A stretch of 19,117 nt of DNA from SIG452 sp045656345 (GTDB taxonomy: Bacteria; Bacillota; Clostridia; UMGS1840). The stretch spans positions 1 through 19,117 of the forward strand of contig JAZOQZ010000148.1 in the NCBI GenBank assembly GCA_045656345.1, read 5' to 3'. Under the pieces are notes generated by a model. The model was given only the letters and a program-made list of their open reading frames with translations. It was not told where the DNA came from and searched no databases. Made by a program: the position numbers and the translations under genes. Below are positions 13,256 to 19,117 of the stretch, piece by piece (the stretch's first letter is position 1; every line of letters starts with the position of its first letter).

Positions 13256-13411
13256 ATGGAACTTGATAGCTACAAAGAAGTCAGAACATTTGAATATCCC
13301 GGCTTAGTCGCAAGGGTATACATTCCCGATCTGACTCCTGAAGAAAGAGATAGAAGGATGAAAGCCATACATAATCAAGCAGCAAATCTTTTGAAGAAGG
13401 TGGCGAAATGA
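13256..13411 (+). CDS. Small early phage protein, 51 aa
   Basis: ATG at 13256 follows AGAGGGGG (about 13240-13247). The product begins MELDSYKEVRTFEYPGLVAR, then VYIPDLTPEERDRRMKAIHN and a helical basic end. The pattern PDLTPEERDRRM is common in small phage proteins of Firmicutes. No function is known to me. The stop overlaps the start of the next gene (ATGA, 13408-13411), so translation is coupled. Confidence 0.65.
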   Translation: MELDSYKEVRTFEYPGLVARVYIPDLTPEERDRRMKAIHNQAANLLKKVAK

Positions 13412-13569
13412 AGCACGGACGGAAACCCACAAGGGAACAATGCAAGCTGATTCAGAAATGGAAGCTTGACCCGGCAATGTGGTTCGTGGTGAAAGACACC
13501 CCGGATCAGATGGAACTGGTACATAGATACAGCGATAAGACGAAGCGGATCATTCCGAAAGGAAATTAA
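13408..13569 (+). CDS. DUF6906-like small protein, 53 aa
   Basis: The product MKHGRKPTREQCKLIQKWKL, with DPAMWFVVKDTPDQMELVHR and YSDKTKRIIP, matches the DUF6906 pattern (G+KPT near the start, LNP-x-NW, V-K, hydrophobic strand, H+). Proteins of this family are tiny, basic and of unknown function in Firmicutes phages. The gene overlaps its neighbour by 4 bp and belongs to the early operon. Confidence 0.7.
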   Translation: MKHGRKPTREQCKLIQKWKLDPAMWFVVKDTPDQMELVHRYSDKTKRIIPKGN

Positions 13570-13584
13570 ATGGAGGAAAACGAA

Positions 13585-13989
13585 ATGTCTAACGATATTA
13601 ACAATCTGGATACCCACGATGAAGGTTTGAAAGCGATCTTCGGCGACCGCTTCCACGATGAAACCACGGAAAAGCCCGAAGCGGCGAAGACCACCCACAA
13701 GGCAGAAAACCCCGCAAAGGCAGTGAAAGCCCCGGCGATTGAACCCAAGACCGAACCCGCTTCCGGTAAGGAATGCAAGTGGAATCCCGTGAAGCCTGAT
13801 CCCAATTGGCTGGACAAGTTGAAGAATTGCGCTATGTATACGGTTGGTTTCGGTGGCCTGAGTATTCTTCTGTTCAGTTGGCAGCAGGCCGGGTTGATGG
13901 ATTCTTCCGTTGCAATCCCCAGCATGTGCGTATGCACTGCCCTTGCTGGTTTTGGCGTAGGCAAAAACGCATTGAAAGGGTGTCGCTGA
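13585..13989 (+). CDS. Predicted two-helix membrane protein, 134 aa
   Basis: The start at 13585 has GGAGG (13572-13576) at 8-base spacing; the ATG at 13570 is a possible alternative. The first ~80 residues are hydrophilic, rich in Lys, Glu, Ala and Pro (TTEKPEAAKTTHKAENPAKA), and probably disordered. The C-terminus has two hydrophobic segments (TVGFGGLSILLF and VAIPSMCVCTALAGFGVG, residues ~84-128). This is a cytoplasmic arm anchored to the membrane. No known family; a superinfection or membrane-localisation role is only a guess. Confidence 0.65.
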   Translation: MSNDINNLDTHDEGLKAIFGDRFHDETTEKPEAAKTTHKAENPAKAVKAPAIEPKTEPASGKECKWNPVKPDPNWLDKLKNCAMYTVGFGGLSILLFSWQQAGLMDSSVAIPSMCVCTALAGFGVGKNALKGCR

Positions 13990-13990
13990 T

Positions 13991-14269
13991 ATGGCAAAAG
14001 ATGAAAGCATGATTCGGCTTCAAACCCTGTGGTATATCCTGAACAAGCACAACGTTGAAACGAATATTGCCGCACAACAGGAAATTCTGAAACAGTCTTT
14101 GAATGCCGCTCCTGTGATTCATGCCCGGTGGCGGGTCATTGAAACAAAAATCCCGGTCATCGCATGTTCCAACTGTTGGAGCGAATACGATGTGAAACAT
14201 CGGCTGTTGTTCAACTTCTGCCCGTGCTGCGGCGCACGAATGGACTTGAAAGCGAGGATTAACAAATGA
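13991..14269 (+). CDS. Zinc-ribbon phage protein, 92 aa
   Basis: A helical N-terminus (LQTLWYILNKHNVETNIAAQ) precedes HARWRVIETKIPVIACSNCW, then a C-terminal CPCCGARMD. The pairs CSNC and CPCC with ~22 residues between form a zinc ribbon, and the end CCGARMD is typical of small zinc-ribbon proteins of clostridial phages. Partner unknown. The gene starts 2 bp after the previous stop and overlaps the next by 4 bp (14266-14269). Confidence 0.7.
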   Translation: MAKDESMIRLQTLWYILNKHNVETNIAAQQEILKQSLNAAPVIHARWRVIETKIPVIACSNCWSEYDVKHRLLFNFCPCCGARMDLKARINK

Positions 14270-14454
14270 ATATTTTCAAAAGCAGAAAGACAAAGCACCT
14301 GATTGAAGAATCCATCATGCTGGCGATTGATTCTTTGTCAAACGACATCCAGAGAAGCAGAAACGAAGAAGAAAACAAGATTGATGCAGAAACCATCAAG
14401 ATTCTTGCGGAAGCTTATGACATTGTTCACCGGGGGAAGCGGGGTGAATGTTGA
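14266..14454 (+). CDS. Small helical protein of unknown function, 62 aa
   Basis: ATG at 14266 overlaps the previous stop (ATGA). The product MNIFKSRKTKHLIEESIMLA, then SNDIQRSRNEEENKIDAETI, is charged and probably all helical. No recognised family. The stop shares a base with the ATG of the next gene (TGATG, 14452-14456), which supports it as a real, coupled gene. Confidence 0.6.
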   Translation: MNIFKSRKTKHLIEESIMLAIDSLSNDIQRSRNEEENKIDAETIKILAEAYDIVHRGKRGEC

Positions 14455-14828
14455 TGGATATGGAATTTTTAGATTTGCAGATTGATGAAATGGAAGTCAT
14501 CCAAAAAGAAAAACCAATGTACGACTTTCCTGTTGTTACTTTTCATAAAAACGCAGCCTTTATAGTATCCTTCAACCAACATGCAAAAAGAGCATTCGAC
14601 AATTATGATTATGTAAAAGTTTTCGCTAATGCTGAATATATTGTTTTTCAACCTTCCAACAAGAAATATGGCACCGAACACAAAATTGGACGCAACAGAT
14701 CAGGTGGCTGCTGCTTTAATTGCGCCAGTCTTGAACGCTTTATGCTTGATGGAAAAGCCTACAAACTGTACAAAACGTCAAAAGGGCTTGCAATCAAGAT
14801 AAATGAACCCCTTAAAAACAGAAAGTGA
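14454..14828 (+). CDS. Phage protein of unknown function, AT-rich, 124 aa
   Basis: ATG at 14454 is preferred over 14448: GGGGTG (14441-14446) has better spacing and the start overlaps the previous stop by one base. The protein is a mix of strands and helices (YDFPVVTFHKNAAFIVSFNQ, SGGCCFNCASLERFML) with no known enzymatic motif. Its DNA is visibly richer in A/T than the genes around it, and its codon choice differs, suggesting later acquisition. It lies just before ssb. The function is not known to me. Confidence 0.55.
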   Translation: MDMEFLDLQIDEMEVIQKEKPMYDFPVVTFHKNAAFIVSFNQHAKRAFDNYDYVKVFANAEYIVFQPSNKKYGTEHKIGRNRSGGCCFNCASLERFMLDGKAYKLYKTSKGLAIKINEPLKNRK

Positions 14829-14838
14829 GTGAATACAG

Positions 14839-15333
14839 ATGTTGAATCAAATTACCGTCATGGGCAGATTCACCCGTGATCCTGAATTGCGCCGCACCGG
14901 AAGCGGCACAGCGGTGGCGGGCTTCACCCTGGCTGTTGACCGTGATTTCAGCGGCAAGGACAACAAGGAAAAAGAAACTGACTTCATTGACTGCGTTGCA
15001 TGGCGCAGCACTGGTGAATATGTTTCCGAGTATTTCAGCAAAGGCCGCATGGCAGTTGTATCAGGCCGCTTGCAGATTCGTTCTTGGACTGACAAGGACG
15101 GCAACAAGCGCAAAACTGCCGAAGTGGTTGTTGAAAACATTTATTTCGCAGATTCCAAGAAGGAAGAATCTAACGGCAATGCACAGAGCGGCTATAACAA
15201 CCAGGGCGCATATAATCCCGCTGGTGGCGGCTATTCTGAACCGCAGAATACATACGGCGGTTATACCATACCGCAGTCATCCTCTTGCGATTATGCCATG
15301 TTGGATGACGATGACGGGCAGCTTCCCTTCTAA
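14839..15333 (+). CDS. ssb: Single-stranded DNA-binding protein, 164 aa
   Basis: Residues 1-108 are a standard OB fold: MLNQITVMGRFTRDPELRRT, then AVAGFTLAVDRDF, TDFIDCVAWRSTGEYVSEYF and GRMAVVSGRLQIRSWTDKDG. A Gly/Asn/Tyr-rich linker follows, and the protein ends in the acidic tip DDDDGQLPF that recruits replication and repair partners in the family. It coats ssDNA during phage replication and recombination. The length is normal. It is followed by a DUF1064 nuclease. Confidence 0.95.
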   Translation: MLNQITVMGRFTRDPELRRTGSGTAVAGFTLAVDRDFSGKDNKEKETDFIDCVAWRSTGEYVSEYFSKGRMAVVSGRLQIRSWTDKDGNKRKTAEVVVENIYFADSKKEESNGNAQSGYNNQGAYNPAGGGYSEPQNTYGGYTIPQSSSCDYAMLDDDDGQLPF

Positions 15334-15345
15334 GGCGGTGAAACC

Positions 15346-15744
15346 ATGAACATAAGTGAATATAGGAAGATGCTTCAGAAAGGAAGCAAATACAGAAACC
15401 AGCAAGTCACGGTTGGAGATGAAACCTTTGATTCAGGCAAAGAATACAGAAGATTCTGTGAATTGAAGCTTCTACAAAGAGCCGGGAAGATTAAAGACCT
15501 TCAGCGGCAAGTGAAGTTTGTGTTGATCCCCACACAGCGTGAATCGGATGAAATCGGTGTCCGTGGCGGGGTGAAGAAAGGCAAGGTCATCGAATACGAA
15601 TGCGCCTATATTGCCGACTTCGTTTATACCAACGACAAGGGTGAAACTGTTGTGGAAGATACGAAGGGTTTCAAAACCAAAGACTACATCATCAAACGGA
15701 AGCTGATGCTTGAAAGGCACGGTATCAGAATCAAAGAAATCTGA
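15346..15744 (+). CDS. DUF1064 predicted PD-(D/E)XK nuclease, 132 aa
   Basis: The pattern FDSGKEYRRFCELKLL (Glu33), AYIADFVY (Asp91) and VVEDTKGFKTKDYIIKRKLM (Glu104, Lys107) is the PD-(D/E)XK nuclease core of the DUF1064 family, found beside ssb in many Firmicutes phages. It may resolve branched DNA or act in recombination; the exact substrate is not established. ATG at 15346 follows AAGGCGGTG. Confidence 0.85.
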   Translation: MNISEYRKMLQKGSKYRNQQVTVGDETFDSGKEYRRFCELKLLQRAGKIKDLQRQVKFVLIPTQRESDEIGVRGGVKKGKVIEYECAYIADFVYTNDKGETVVEDTKGFKTKDYIIKRKLMLERHGIRIKEI

Positions 15745-15759
15745 AAGGCGTGTTGAACG

Positions 15760-16081
15760 TTGAAGGAACTGAGGAACACAACAGCACTGGTAAAAGAGAT
15801 TTTGACAGAGGATGAAAGAGCAAGAAACAGCGACAGCTTTTTGTACTTCCGGGTCATTGAAACCATCGGGAAGCGGAACGGAATGAATATCAACAAGATT
15901 TCTGTGGCGGCTTTCCTGTTAAACATGGGGCTGTGGGGCTTCCCCTAAGTTCGAGAGCGTACGAAGAACACGACAGAAGATACAACACCATTTCCCGGAA
16001 TTAGCGGCGCACAAGCCCGTCAGCGACTTCAGAGCAATAAAAGAGAAGACGTTCCGGGAATATGCAAGGGAGGAACTTTGA
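15760..16081 (+). CDS. Conserved phage protein split by a +1 frame change (62 + 44 codons)
   Basis: The first frame starts at TTG 15760 (AAAGGCG nine bases upstream) and encodes MKELRNTTALVKEILTEDER, ending GLWGFP at a TAA (15946-15948). The +1 frame from 15947 continues with KFESVRRTRQKIQHHFPELA and ends with EYAREEL at TGA 16079-16081, one base overlapping the next ATG. Homologues as I know them are one protein reading GFP(P)FE.VRR.RQKIQ...PEL, so both parts belong to one ~106-residue protein. The +1 part has no good start of its own. The junction is TTC CCC TAA G, where tRNA-Pro on CCC can slip to CCT. This may be programmed frameshifting, or a one-base insertion in the C run. Function unknown; possibly a small regulator or DNA-binding factor. 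Confidence 0.7.
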
Positions 16082-16467
16082 TGATTGACGAAAAGAAACT
16101 GATTGAAGCACTGAACCACGATGACGGAATGGATTTCACAGTAACGTTGAACAGCCATTCCCCGCAAGCTATCTGCAACACCTTTCAGGAGTTCGCAAAC
16201 AAGATGAAGGAAGGCTTTGTGAATCTGATCAACATGCAGCCAAGGGTTTCCAGTGGTGGGTGGATCAGAACGGCAGATGAACCGCCTGGAATGTTTATAT
16301 CCGTTCAGATGCATACGCCGGGTGACGAACCGCTTCCCACGGTTCACGAAGGCTATCTGACCCCGGATGGAATTTGGCTTTCGATGCGTGGCGAAGTATA
16401 CACGATGGATGAAGTGCCGTATTGGTCACCAATGGCTGAACCGCCGAAGGTTGGTGGCGGCGCATGA
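16081..16467 (+). CDS. DUF551-domain protein, 128 aa
   Basis: ATG at 16081 has GGGAGG 7 bases upstream and overlaps the +1-frame stop of the previous gene. The N-terminal half is helical (EAICNTFQEFANKM-like). The C-terminal half has the DUF551 plan: GWIRTADEPPGMFISVQMHT and, at the end, YWSPMAEPP. DUF551 proteins are common in phages; no biochemical role is established. It overlaps the next gene by 4 bp. Confidence 0.75.
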   Translation: MIDEKKLIEALNHDDGMDFTVTLNSHSPQAICNTFQEFANKMKEGFVNLINMQPRVSSGGWIRTADEPPGMFISVQMHTPGDEPLPTVHEGYLTPDGIWLSMRGEVYTMDEVPYWSPMAEPPKVGGGA

Positions 16468-16835
16468 AGAAAGAGGACTTCAAGCCGGGTCAAACGGTGT
16501 ATCTGCTTCCGGTGCGGATGATGAAGTGGGAATATCTGAGGATTGAAAAGCAGATTCGTGAAACGAAGGTTGTTTCAGTCGGACGGAAATACATAACGGT
16601 TGAACACGGCAATATCAAGTTTGATATCACCAACGATTTTCGGGAAGTCACAAACTATTGTGTTGAATACAAGCTTTTTCTTTCCAAAGAAGATATTCAG
16701 CAAGATTTCAAGCGGCGCAAGATGGAAGAACAGATTGTAACTGCCCTTTACTACCATAGACATGTTACAGGGAAGATGACCTTTGAAGAACTGGAAATGG
16801 TACATAACATCGTTAAAAAATACATGAAATTTTAA
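16464..16835 (+). CDS. Conserved phage protein with beta-barrel-like start, 123 aa
   Basis: It overlaps the previous stop (ATGA, 16464-16467). The start MKKEDFKPGQTVYLLPVRMM, with TKVVSVGRKYITV, resembles small SH3-like barrels of phage proteins; the C-terminal half is helical and charged (KEDIQQDFKRRKMEEQIVTA). No known function. The codon choice turns AT-rich toward its end. Confidence 0.6.
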   Translation: MKKEDFKPGQTVYLLPVRMMKWEYLRIEKQIRETKVVSVGRKYITVEHGNIKFDITNDFREVTNYCVEYKLFLSKEDIQQDFKRRKMEEQIVTALYYHRHVTGKMTFEELEMVHNIVKKYMKF

Positions 16836-16846
16836 AGGAACTAAAT

Positions 16847-17092
16847 ATGAAGGATTCATGGATCAGTGTACGGGAGCGGCGGCCCAGCCTTCCTGATGTG
16901 CCTGTGTGCAACATCTTCGTACTTGCATGCAATGAGGGTGACAAGAAAAGCCGCCCGATGGTATATGCACGGCAAGTGAGGAAAGGCAGAACGGAAGAAG
17001 TGTGGTTGACTGCCAGAGCGGAAGCAACATACCACATCCCGGATTATTGGCAACCGCTGCCGAAACCGCCCAAGTGCCAGAAAGGAGAATAA
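16847..17092 (+). CDS. DUF551-domain protein, 81 aa
   Basis: ATG at 16847 follows AAAGGAAC. The product MKDSWISVRERRPSLPDVPV, a middle strand region VLACNEGDKKSRPMVYARQV and the end YWQPLPKPP is a minimal DUF551 domain (WISV.ERLP ... HWQPLPEPP pattern). It is the second member in 800 bp, so a duplication within the phage family is likely, although the two are now quite different. Confidence 0.8.
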   Translation: MKDSWISVRERRPSLPDVPVCNIFVLACNEGDKKSRPMVYARQVRKGRTEEVWLTARAEATYHIPDYWQPLPKPPKCQKGE

Positions 17093-17095
17093 CCA

Positions 17096-17740
17096 ATGCA
17101 TTCAGTTTTGAAGGAAGCTTTGCAGGCAGTTGATGCCCTTCCTTTTGAAGAAAAGGTGCTTGCAATCAACGAAATCAAAGGATTCTTAAAAAAGATCAGC
17201 CCCTTTAGCGCAAACCCCGTTGAATGTGTCCAGTGGGTGAAGGCTGATAAGGTCATTGCCAACGACTACAACCCCAACGCCGTTGCACCACCTGAAATGG
17301 AACTGCTTCACACATCCATCCAGGAAGATGGCTACACGCAACCCATTGTTGTCTGGTATCACGATGAAATCTATGAAGTTGTTGACGGTTTCCACAGAAA
17401 CCGGGTCGGCAAGGAATATGCCGATATCCGGGAACGAATTCACGGATATTTGCCCGTGGTTGTCATCAACAATGACCGTGAAGACAAGGGCGACAGAATC
17501 GCTTCCACGATCCGGCATAACCGGGCAAGAGGTAAACACAAAGTGGAAGCAATGTCCGAAATCGTGATTGAACTGAAACGCCGCAATTGGAGCGATAAGA
17601 AGATTGCAAAGGAATTGGGCATGGATGCGGATGAAGTGTTGAGACTTTCTCAGATCACAGGACTTGCGGAAATGTTTGCAGACAAGGAGTTTTCACAGGC
17701 ATGGGAAGTAGATATGACGGAAGATATCACGGAGTTTTGA
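17096..17740 (+). CDS. IbrB-like ParB/Srx-fold protein, 214 aa
   Basis: ATG at 17096 follows AAAGGAGA. Residues ~1-45 are a helical extension. Residues ~46-145 form a ParB N-terminal-like domain: WVKADKVIANDYNPN, LLHTSIQEDGYTQPIVVW, EVVDGFHRNRVGKE (DGFHR at 97-101 in place of the GERR box) and RDxx-type STIRHNRARG. Residues ~160-190 form an HTH (RNWSDKKIAKELGMDADEVL). This is the IbrB-type group, which is usually paired with an IbrA-type PAPS-reductase-family protein, as here (18149 onward). ParB-fold proteins can be CTPases or DNA binders; the action of this group is unsettled. It is unlikely to be a plasmid-partition ParB, since there is no ParA. Confidence 0.8.
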   Translation: MHSVLKEALQAVDALPFEEKVLAINEIKGFLKKISPFSANPVECVQWVKADKVIANDYNPNAVAPPEMELLHTSIQEDGYTQPIVVWYHDEIYEVVDGFHRNRVGKEYADIRERIHGYLPVVVINNDREDKGDRIASTIRHNRARGKHKVEAMSEIVIELKRRNWSDKKIAKELGMDADEVLRLSQITGLAEMFADKEFSQAWEVDMTEDITEF

Positions 17741-17741
17741 T

Positions 17742-18152
17742 ATGGAACGGATTTTTCACCACTACAACAGATGGGAAGATTTTCACGCTGGCATGTATGC
17801 CGAAAGCAAAGAAGGCAGAAAAGAGCGGGTAAAGAAAGCCGCTGACATTTTGGGAACGCCTTCCCTTTGCCGAAAAGCAATGGAAATGGTTGTTTCACAG
17901 TGGCGGATTGCAACGGAATACAACCTTTCCAATGTGGAAATAAACCGCAAAGCATGGCTTGGTCAAGCCGCTTGCAGTTGTTACGCCGGGATTCACGAAG
18001 ATGAAACCCGTGAAGCATGGGGCATTATGACGGAATCCCAAAGGTCGGAAGCGAACCGCATTGCAGCAAGCATTATCAAGAAATGGTTGCGTGAAAGAGA
18101 ACATGAAGAACTACCGCAAATGATGTTTAACGATTGGGGGAATATGTTTTGA
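17742..18152 (+). CDS. Unknown protein between IbrB-like and IbrA-like genes, 136 aa
   Basis: ATG at 17742 begins 2 bp after the IbrB-like stop and its own stop overlaps the likely start of the IbrA-like gene, so all three form one translational unit. The product MERIFHHYNRWEDFHAGMYA, with AWLGQAACSCYAGIHEDETR and QRSEANRIAASIIKKWLRER, is all helical with two Cys and several His. No known family. Its fixed place between the two Ibr-like genes suggests an accessory to the same process; this is inference. Confidence 0.65.
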   Translation: MERIFHHYNRWEDFHAGMYAESKEGRKERVKKAADILGTPSLCRKAMEMVVSQWRIATEYNLSNVEINRKAWLGQAACSCYAGIHEDETREAWGIMTESQRSEANRIAASIIKKWLREREHEELPQMMFNDWGNMF

Positions 18153-19117
18153 AAACATTGCTGGACATGAATGTTTTTGAAGCGGCACAACAGCGGATTG
18201 CATGGACATTCGACACCTTTGAACGGGTGTATGTCAGCTTTTCCGCTGGTAAGGATTCCACTTGTATGCTTCACATGGTTATGGATGAAGCAATCAGGCG
18301 TGGGCGCAAAGTCGGCGTTCTGTTGATTGATCTTGAAGGACAGTACAAAAAGACCATTGACCACGCTGAACGATGCCGGGAACTGTACAAGAATCATTCA
18401 GAATGGTTTTGGGTATGCCTGCCACTTCATCTGCGGAATGCGGTTTCTGTGTACGAACCATTCTGGAAGTGCTGGGATGCAGACCGGGAAAAAGATTGGG
18501 TCAGGCCGATGCCCAAAGACTGCATCAAGGACTTGAACTTCTTCCCCTTCTTTGAAGATGGCATGGAATTTGAAGAGTTTGTGCCGCTGTTCGGCGAGTG
18601 GTATTCACAGGGTAAAAGTTGTGCTTGCTGTGTCGGCATCCGCTCAGATGAAAGCTTGAACAGATACCGCACGATTGCGAACCGCTACAAAACCCCGAAG
18701 GATGGGAAAATGTGGACAACGAAGGTAACGGAACACACCTTCAACATCTACCCTATTTATGATTGGCGCACGGAAGATGATTGGATTTACCAGGGCAAGA
18801 ACCCTGACAAGCCATACAACGAACTTTATGACTATATGCATCTTGCGGGGCTTACGATTCACCAAATGCGAATCTGCCAGCCTTACGGTGATGACCAGCG
18901 GCGTGGGCTGTGGCTGTTCCATCTGATTGAACCTGAAACATGGGCAAGGGTTGTCGCACGGGTGAACGGTGCAAACAGCGGCGCAATGTACATAAACGAA
19001 TCAGGCAATGTGAATGGATATCGGAAGATCACAAAGCCGGAAGGTCACACATGGAAGAGTTTTGCAACCCTTCTGATAAATTCGATGCCGCCCAAAACTC
19101 AGGAGCATTACAAAAAC
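18149..19117 (+). CDS. IbrA-like PAPS-reductase-family protein (3' end cut off)
   Basis: The likely start is TTG 18149, with a GGGGG site at 18136-18140 and a 4-base overlap with the previous stop; ATG 18167 is an alternative. The frame runs open off the right edge (323 codons seen). Residues 32-37 are SAGKDS, the PP-loop that binds the nucleotide in the ATP-pyrophosphatase / PAPS-reductase superfamily. GKSCACCVGIRSDESLNRYR (residues ~155-174) matches the GIRADESLNR block of the IbrA / DUF3440-type group, and the later part (RICQPYGDDQRRGLWLFHLI) fits it. The superfamily includes DndC and BrxP, which take part in sulfur-based DNA modification or defence, but the reaction here is not known. 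Confidence 0.85.
   Translation, partial: MKTLLDMNVFEAAQQRIAWTFDTFERVYVSFSAGKDSTCMLHMVMDEAIRRGRKVGVLLIDLEGQYKKTIDHAERCRELYKNHSEWFWVCLPLHLRNAVSVYEPFWKCWDADREKDWVRPMPKDCIKDLNFFPFFEDGMEFEEFVPLFGEWYSQGKSCACCVGIRSDESLNRYRTIANRYKTPKDGKMWTTKVTEHTFNIYPIYDWRTEDDWIYQGKNPDKPYNELYDYMHLAGLTIHQMRICQPYGDDQRRGLWLFHLIEPETWARVVARVNGANSGAMYINESGNVNGYRKITKPEGHTWKSFATLLINSMPPKTQEHYKN

Noticed and set aside
13227..13307. 26-codon plus-strand ORF starting at the ATGA overlap
   Set aside because: No Shine-Dalgarno, and out of frame with the better 51-aa gene that has a good one.
17096..17740. Partition ParB for plasmid-like maintenance
   Set aside because: No ParA gene, a DGFHR variant box and an adjacent IbrA-like gene point to the IbrB-type group.

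Overview
The window is about 19 kb of a temperate, tailed (siphovirus-type) phage genome. The likely host is a low-to-moderate GC Gram-positive bacterium, most plausibly a gut Clostridia member (Oscillospiraceae/Lachnospiraceae type). Reasons: a Dit/Tal tail-tip module, an r1t-like holin with a PG-binding + M15 endolysin, a large serine recombinase of the clostridial phage type, strong Shine-Dalgarno sites with some TTG/GTG starts, and small proteins (DUF6906, DUF1064, DUF551, zinc-ribbon) typical of clostridial phages. The host assignment is inference from gene style. No rRNA, tRNA, insertion sequence or CRISPR array was seen.

Layout. (1) 1-8247, plus strand, late genes: the 3' part of a tail protein with an M14 carboxypeptidase-like domain, a one-helix membrane peptide and a terminator; then Dit, Tal-like protein, tail fibre with collar-like tip, a tail-end protein, a small membrane protein, holin, terminator, endolysin, terminator. 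(2) 8253-9366, minus strand, a small accessory block: two unrecognised genes and a small XRE protein, expressed from near-identical promoter-operator modules exactly 700 bp apart. (3) 9423-11782, minus strand: recombinase terminator, a 46-bp dyad that looks like an intact attP, the large serine recombinase, and a Cys-rich HTH/coiled-coil regulator upstream of it. (4) 11801-12361: six 21-bp iterons with an exact period, a block of overlapping inverted repeats, and a tiny plus-strand transcription unit that ends inside the repressor gene. (5) 12233-12969: the lysis/lysogeny switch, with a CI-like repressor (minus), a Cro-like protein (plus), four related operator sites and two promoters that face each other. 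(6) 12991-19117, plus strand, tightly packed early genes: small proteins, SSB, DUF1064 nuclease, a gene split by a +1 frame change, two DUF551 proteins, and at the right edge an IbrB-like ParB-fold protein, an unknown protein and an IbrA-like PAPS-reductase-family protein.

How it works together. Lysis genes, an apparently whole attP and the integrase lie in one uninterrupted stretch, as in a circular or virion phage genome; in an integrated prophage the host chromosome would separate them. The switch region sets repressor against Cro by operator occupancy and probably by colliding transcription. The iterons lie in front of the HTH-recombinase operon and one related motif lies in the neighbouring rightward promoter, so the HTH protein or another phage factor probably controls both. 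The least understood parts are the iteron/inverted-repeat block with its antisense mini-gene, the twin-promoter accessory block, and the IbrB-unknown-IbrA cassette, which may act on DNA or sulfur chemistry.
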